DNA from: Flavobacterium sp. CFS9
Lineage (GTDB): Bacteria; Bacteroidota; Bacteroidia; Flavobacteriales; Flavobacteriaceae
Direction: 5' to 3'
DNA: 64,000 bases
NCBI RefSeq assembly: GCF_041154745.1
Contig: NZ_AP031573.1
Location: 868,001 to 932,000 of the forward strand
In this document: positions 60,634 to 64,000 of the stretch, piece after piece
Numbering within the stretch: position 1 is the stretch's first letter
How the letters are laid out: each line of letters opens with the position of its first letter
Notes under the pieces: model-generated
What the model saw: only the letters and a program-made list of their open reading frames with translations
Told to the model about the DNA's origin: nothing
Databases searched by the model: none
Position numbers and translations under genes: made by a program

Positions 60634-60906
60634 ATGAACAAATCAGAATTAATCGATGCTATCGCTGCTGATGCAGGAATCACAAAAGCTGCGGCAAAAT
60701 TAGCTTTAGAGTCATTTTTAGGGAACGTAGGAGCTACTCTAAAGAAAGGTGGGAGAGTTTCATTAGTAGGTTTTGGATCATGGTCTGTATCTGCTAGAGC
60801 TGCAAGAGACGGTAGAAACCCGCAAACAGGAAAAACTATTCAAATCGCTGCGAAAAATGTTGTAAAATTCAAAGCTGGAGCTGAATTAGAAGGTGCAGTG
60901 AACTAA
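60634..60906 (+). CDS. HU family DNA-binding protein
   Basis: This 90-residue nucleoid protein has the complete HU/IHF fold: MNKSELIDAIAADAGITKAAAKLALESFLGNVGATLKKGGRVSLVGFGSWSV and the DNA-binding arm RNPQTGKTIQIAAKNVVKFKAGAELEGAV. It bends and packs DNA. A strong promoter and a clean terminator show a monocistronic, probably highly expressed gene. Confidence 0.96.
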   Translation: MNKSELIDAIAADAGITKAAAKLALESFLGNVGATLKKGGRVSLVGFGSWSVSARAARDGRNPQTGKTIQIAAKNVVKFKAGAELEGAVN

Positions 60907-60938
60907 GTAAGAAAGTTCTCTAAACTAATAATATAATC

Positions 60939-60968
60939 AAAACCCTTCTTATGAAGGGTTTTTTTTTG
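60939..60968 (+). terminator. Terminator of the HU gene
   Basis: Stem AAAACCCTTC / GAAGGGTTTT with loop TTAT and a T run. It overlaps the upstream end of a longer YqgE open frame, which shows that the frame extension there is not coding. Confidence 0.9.
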
Positions 60969-61034
60969 CGCTTCAACGATTTTATTTGGGATTTTAGAAA
61001 TTTTATGATTAAATTTAATAAAAATTGTAGCCGT

Positions 61035-61595
61035 ATGATTTCAGAAAAATTAAAAAAAGGACACCTGCTTATTGCCGAGCCTTCTATAATTGGAGATTTA
61101 TCATTTAATAGATCGGTAATTTTATTAGCAGACCATAACAAAGAAGGATCAATAGGATTTATCATTAATAAACCTTTAAAGTATACTATTAATGACCTGA
61201 TTCCTGAGATTGAAGCCTCTTTCAAGATATATAACGGAGGTCCTGTTGAACAGGATAACCTTTATTTTATTCACAATATTCCAGAGTTAATCCCGAATAG
61301 TGTTGAGATTTCTAATGGAATTTATTGGGGAGGTGATTTTGAATCGACCAAAGACTTAATAAACAACGGATCTATCAGTAAAAATAACATTCGTTTTTTC
61401 TTAGGCTATACCGGTTGGGATGAAAATCAGCTTGAGAATGAAATGCAGGGAAACTCCTGGATCATTGCCGATAATAGTTATAAAAACAAAATTATCGGAA
61501 AATCGACCACTCATTTCTGGAAAGAGCAAATCATTGAACTTGGAGGTGACTATCTTATTTGGTCAAATGCACCTGAAAATCCATATCTGAATTAA
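61035..61595 (+). CDS. YqgE/AlgH family protein
   Basis: This 186-residue soluble protein has the UPF0301 fold marks: KKGHLLIAEPSIIGDLSFNRSVILLADHNKEGSIGFIINKPL, YNGGPVEQDNLYFIHN and RFFLGYTGWDENQLENEMQGNSW. I start it at ATG 61035, where the family's usual N-terminus begins; the frame upstream includes the HU terminator. The function is unknown; homologues include AlgH of Pseudomonas. Its last 4 bases overlap the converging aminotransferase gene. Confidence 0.9.
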   Translation: MISEKLKKGHLLIAEPSIIGDLSFNRSVILLADHNKEGSIGFIINKPLKYTINDLIPEIEASFKIYNGGPVEQDNLYFIHNIPELIPNSVEISNGIYWGGDFESTKDLINNGSISKNNIRFFLGYTGWDENQLENEMQGNSWIIADNSYKNKIIGKSTTHFWKEQIIELGGDYLIWSNAPENPYLN

Positions 61596-62431
61596 TTTTC
61601 AGAAATGGATTCGTTCAGCTTTTGTAATAACAGATGAGCCAAATTACTTGTAAAGTCCTTTTTTCGATATTTCGTAATCGGCTGTATCCCCATGATTACA
61701 TTAGTCAGAAATAATTCATCTGCTTTTTGAAGATCAAATGGTGAAATTATTTCTTCCACTGCTTCTATGCCCTCTACTTTTTTAGCCAAAGCTAAAATCT
61801 GCTTGCGCATCACACCGTTCAAACAACCTTCAGAAATTGGCGGGGTAATTAATTTCTTCCCCATTACCATAAACAAATTCCCCTGCAATACCTCAACAAC
61901 ATTTTTAGTATCGTTAAGCAAAATACAATTGGCCAAGCCATTTTCGTGAGCAAAAATACTTCCGGTAACATTTATCATCTTATTAGTAGTTTTGATAGAC
62001 GATAACAATTGCTTGGTCACATAGAAATCCTTATACAAATCCACTTCGTATTCAACTGAATTTAAGGAATATAAAACTTCTTCAAGTACTGTCGCATGAA
62101 TCAAATACGAAACCTCATTTGTTTTAGGCAAGTAAAGTCCGCCCTCTTTTCTAAAAACAGTAATTCTGGCTCTGGCAGATGCCGAAATACCTTTTTGCTG
62201 AACCAGACTTAAAATTTGTTCTTCAAAATATTCCATCGTAAAATTCATTGGAATTTCCATTCGAACCACACGCATAGAAGCCATTAATCTGAAATAATGA
62301 TCTTCAAGGAACAAGATTTTATTATTGATAATTTTTACTGTTTCAAAAACACCATCTCCGTATAAAAATGCGCGGTTTTGAGTTAATATATTATCTTCTT
62401 CTGCTACTATATTTCCGTTAAAATTAATCAT
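61592..62431 (-). CDS. Class IV PLP-dependent aminotransferase
   Basis: This 279-residue enzyme belongs to the branched-chain aminotransferase / 4-amino-4-deoxychorismate lyase / D-amino acid transaminase fold. It starts MINFNGNIVAEEDNILTQNRAFLYGDGVFETVK, a form often seen in PabC/ILVE-type proteins, and has the probable PLP Lys in QLLSSIKTTNKM and ANCILLNDTKNVVEVLQGNLFMV. Whether it acts on branched-chain amino acids or makes 4-aminobenzoate cannot be settled from the motifs. Confidence 0.86.
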   Translation of the reverse strand: MINFNGNIVAEEDNILTQNRAFLYGDGVFETVKIINNKILFLEDHYFRLMASMRVVRMEIPMNFTMEYFEEQILSLVQQKGISASARARITVFRKEGGLYLPKTNEVSYLIHATVLEEVLYSLNSVEYEVDLYKDFYVTKQLLSSIKTTNKMINVTGSIFAHENGLANCILLNDTKNVVEVLQGNLFMVMGKKLITPPISEGCLNGVMRKQILALAKKVEGIEAVEEIISPFDLQKADELFLTNVIMGIQPITKYRKKDFTSNLAHLLLQKLNESISEN

Positions 62432-62485
62432 AAAAAAACCCTGAATTTTGTTCAGGGCAAATATAAGGTATAAAATAGAATTTTA

Positions 62486-62878
62486 CTAAACAGATCCGAT
62501 AAGATGTTTCAGGTCTGAGATCTGATTCTCCCACAGTTGTTTAGCTTCTCCCACTTCCTCTTTATCAGCAAAATCTACTACCATTAACGACACGTCTTTG
62601 GTAAGTTCATCAACCAAAATGTGCAATTCAAAAAAATACTCAGTGTCTTTACTACTTTCATCCACCCATTTGAATTTGACTTTTTCACCTGTTTTTTTGG
62701 AAGCCAAACGTGCTTTTTCCTGTGAGTCGTTCCAGATAAAAGTAAAAAATTCTCCTCTTGAATTTACATTATCAGCAAACCATTCTGATAATCCTGACGG
62801 AGTTGATATATATTGATACAATAGTTGCGGCGAAGAATTGATCGGAAACTCGATTTCGTAACGTATTTTTGGATCCAT
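62486..62878 (-). CDS. START/AHSA1-like domain protein
   Basis: This 130-residue protein has the SRPBCC/START-like fold seen in AHSA1-type proteins: YEIEFPINSSPQLLYQYISTPSGLSEWFADNVN at the start and a final helix LWENQISDLKHLIGSV. Flavobacteria carry many such proteins and few have known ligands. It starts a short minus-strand unit with the aminotransferase, separated by 54 bases. Confidence 0.82.
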   Translation of the reverse strand: MDPKIRYEIEFPINSSPQLLYQYISTPSGLSEWFADNVNSRGEFFTFIWNDSQEKARLASKKTGEKVKFKWVDESSKDTEYFFELHILVDELTKDVSLMVVDFADKEEVGEAKQLWENQISDLKHLIGSV

Positions 62879-62966
62879 GTGCTACTTTTAATTTTTTTGG
62901 AAATATAAGAATATATGTCCAAAAACAACACGTTTTTAAAAATATTTTTTTTTCTTCATTTTATGC

Positions 62967-62996
62967 TTGCATGCTTTAATATTATTTCTATCTTTG
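62967..62996 (+). promoter_or_regulatory. Promoter of the tRNA gene
   Basis: TTG (62967-62969), 19 bases, TATCTTTG (62989-62996), 37 bases before the mature tRNA. Confidence 0.8.
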
Positions 62997-63033
62997 CACC
63001 CGCAATGAGGAACACGGTTCTACTTGCAGTCTT

Positions 63034-63107
63034 GGCGAGGTAGCTCAGTTGGTTAGAGCGCAGGATTCATAACCCTGAGGTCACGGGTTCAACTCCCGTC
63101 CTCGCTA
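63034..63107 (+). tRNA. tRNA with CAT anticodon (tRNA-Met elongator or tRNA-Ile2)
   Basis: A 74-base cloverleaf begins GGCGAGG and ends CCTCGCT with the discriminator A at 63107. The D arm is GCTCAGTTGGTTAGAGC, the anticodon loop is TTCATAA with anticodon CAT at 63068-63070, the variable loop is short and the T arm is ACGGGTTCAACTCCCGT. CCA is not encoded. It lacks the three G-C pairs of an initiator anticodon stem. Two oddities: a G1-U72 pair at the acceptor end, and an A-C mismatch at the top of the anticodon stem. Met and lysidine-modified Ile cannot be told apart by eye. Confidence 0.93.
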
Positions 63108-63115
63108 CAAAAAAT

Positions 63116-63148
63116 AAACCCCTAATCATCAATTGATTAGGGGTTTTT
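63116..63148 (+). terminator. Terminator of the tRNA gene
   Basis: Stem AAACCCCTAATCA / TGATTAGGGGTTT with loop TCAAT and a T run. Confidence 0.88.
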
Positions 63149-63332
63149 ATTTAAATTTACACTCACTCTAACCAGCTAATTAGAATGAGGAAATTAAAAA
63201 AAAAGCAACTGGAATTCGAACAATGTAAACAATACGACAGCGGACTTCAGACTTTGTACTTCTTCTTTTTTATAAGAAAAGTATGCGGACAGGTCAGAAT
63301 AGTATTTTATAAGCTAAATCATTTATAAAAAC

Positions 63333-63590
63333 ATGGATATAGTTAAATTTAAAATCACGTCAAAAACGATAAAAGTAGAAGTACGCAATTCGAATAACTA
63401 CGTTTTTAATTTCAACACTGCTTTAGAGATTGAAAAAGAAGACAGAGACGTTTTATTAAGACTGTACAATGCGTTGGACCTTCTTTTTAAAAAAGAAACT
63501 CATCCTGAGATTAAAAACTATATTTCACCCAATCAAACTAACATTTTGGATCAGATTTCTGCTGCTGATAATCTGGAGCAGGAAAAATAA
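63333..63590 (+). CDS. Hypothetical small protein
   Basis: This 85-residue soluble protein has no recognised domain. It contains an N-terminal beta-rich part (IVKFKITSKTIKVEVRNSNNYVFNF) and a helical, charged C-terminus (LEIEKEDRDVLLRLYNALDLLFKKE, then NILDQISAADNLEQEK). It lies behind the tRNA terminator. Coding is supported by the open frame and composition only. Confidence 0.55.
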   Translation: MDIVKFKITSKTIKVEVRNSNNYVFNFNTALEIEKEDRDVLLRLYNALDLLFKKETHPEIKNYISPNQTNILDQISAADNLEQEK

Positions 63591-63625
63591 ACCATCGTTA
63601 GTTTATCGTTGGAAATTTATTTCTC

Positions 63626-63668
63626 AAAAAGAGGAAGTCTCCGCAACATGAGATTTTCTCTTTTTTTT
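63626..63668 (+). terminator. Terminator after the hypothetical gene
   Basis: Outer stem AAAAAGAG / CTCTTTTT and inner TCTC / GAGA with a small internal loop, then T residues. The 63669-63990 stretch is AT-rich; besides an inverted AAGTTAT/ATAACTT near 63891-63919 I see no gene or clear repeat. Confidence 0.65.
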
Positions 63669-63990
63669 ATTTTTTTGTTAGATTCTAAACAATTTTAGTA
63701 AAACAAAATTCCAATCTACAATTTTTGTTTTCAAAAATAACTTCTCTAAAACCTTAATCTGAGGCCCACACCGTCTTTCACGGGACCAAAATCAAAAATT
63801 TACTTCAAAATCCAGACTAAAATCAGGTATTTCTACTTAGTGAATTAATCCATTAAAAAACGATTTTTGTTTCAAATTACGTGAAACCGTAAGTTATTCT
63901 CTGAAAACTGATATAACTTAGCGTAGCAAAAATCACAAAAAGAAAACTATAACACTTAACCATAAAATAAAAACCAAAAAAAAACGAACC

Positions 63991-64000
63991 ATGGAAAAAC
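63991..64000 (+). CDS. Possible start of next gene (cut by window end)
   Basis: ATG GAA AAA C follows an AT-rich, A-rich leader at the end of the window. Only three codons are visible, so the gene cannot be identified. Confidence 0.35.

Noticed and set aside
60951..61034. Upstream extension of the YqgE frame
   Set aside because: Its first codons lie inside the HU terminator; the family N-terminus starts at 61035.
63034..63107. tRNA as initiator tRNA-fMet
   Set aside because: The anticodon stem lacks the three consecutive G-C pairs of initiator tRNA and the acceptor end is not the C1xA72 mismatch type.
63185..63328. 47-codon open frame behind the tRNA terminator
   Set aside because: Phe-rich, unlike any known family, and without promoter or conserved signs; I treat it as chance.

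Overview
This window looks like chromosomal DNA of a Flavobacterium-type bacterium (Bacteroidota). The evidence is an AT-rich base composition, promoters of the TTG-N18/19-TAnnTTTG type in place of TTGACA/TATAAT, few Shine-Dalgarno sequences, lipoproteins with acidic residues after the lipobox, a type IX secretion C-terminal domain, SusC-like TonB receptors, PorT-like barrels and families such as DUF4252, DUF4290, DUF5686 and DUF4199. No phage, IS element, CRISPR array or integron is visible. Almost all genes are core or lineage-typical, and much of the unexplained structure is intergenic.

Layout: 1-5.76 kb is a cobalamin block: the nucleotide-loop genes cobT (5' end outside the window), cobS and cobC, then a cobalamin riboswitch in front of a BtuB-like receptor and a BtuG-like surface beta-propeller lipoprotein. 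5.8-9.0 kb holds a divergent HxlR regulator/pirin pair and an S41 protease lipoprotein. 9.1-11.2 kb is an ECF sigma-factor operon with a membrane protein and two DUF4252 proteins. 11.3-16.4 kb has a YiaAB membrane protein, a T9SS-secreted propeller, a CarB lacking the C-terminal allosteric domain, and rpmH. 16.5-22.3 kb holds small proteins, a porin/DASS-transporter pair and a Thr/Arg/Pro-repeat protein. 22.5-26.0 kb is a TolC/HlyD/ABC-2 permease operon without an ATPase gene. 26.1-29.7 kb holds an ABC-F protein, a GlmU-like protein and the cysteine-free L31.

29.9-36.4 kb runs DUF4199, a glycosyltransferase, phosphoglucomutase, a broken DUF1016 gene, an MsbA-like exporter and DUF2971. 36.6-41.6 kb (minus strand) has a lipoprotein with EF-hand-like loops, a TonB receptor and an M23 peptidase. 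41.7-44.1 kb is a ZapB-like coiled-coil gene, zapA, a 6S-type RNA and rny. 44.5-49.3 kb has a PAS histidine kinase, xerD, two divergent PorT-like barrels and aroQ. 49.6-55.6 kb has a DUF5686 receptor-like protein, a CDF transporter, a MurA with Asp at the catalytic Cys site, DUF4290 and DUF493. 55.9-63.6 kb has an esterase, an AAA ATPase, recQ-fmt, HU, YqgE/AlgH, a class IV aminotransferase, a START-like protein and tRNA(CAT).

The most unusual signal is a recurring intergenic architecture: degenerate short-period arrays (usually 8 bp, sometimes 7 or 9) that often occur as complementary left and right arms, enclosing a short loop or a second hairpin. At least six loci fit (27.8-28.0, 35.6, 36.4-36.6, 49.3-49.5, 52.1 and 54.5 kb), with related sites at 17.1, 53.1 and 55.7-55.8 kb. 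Separate 24-bp and about 26-bp tandem repeats and one CCCCGAT...GCGGGA element add to a rich population of intergenic repeats.
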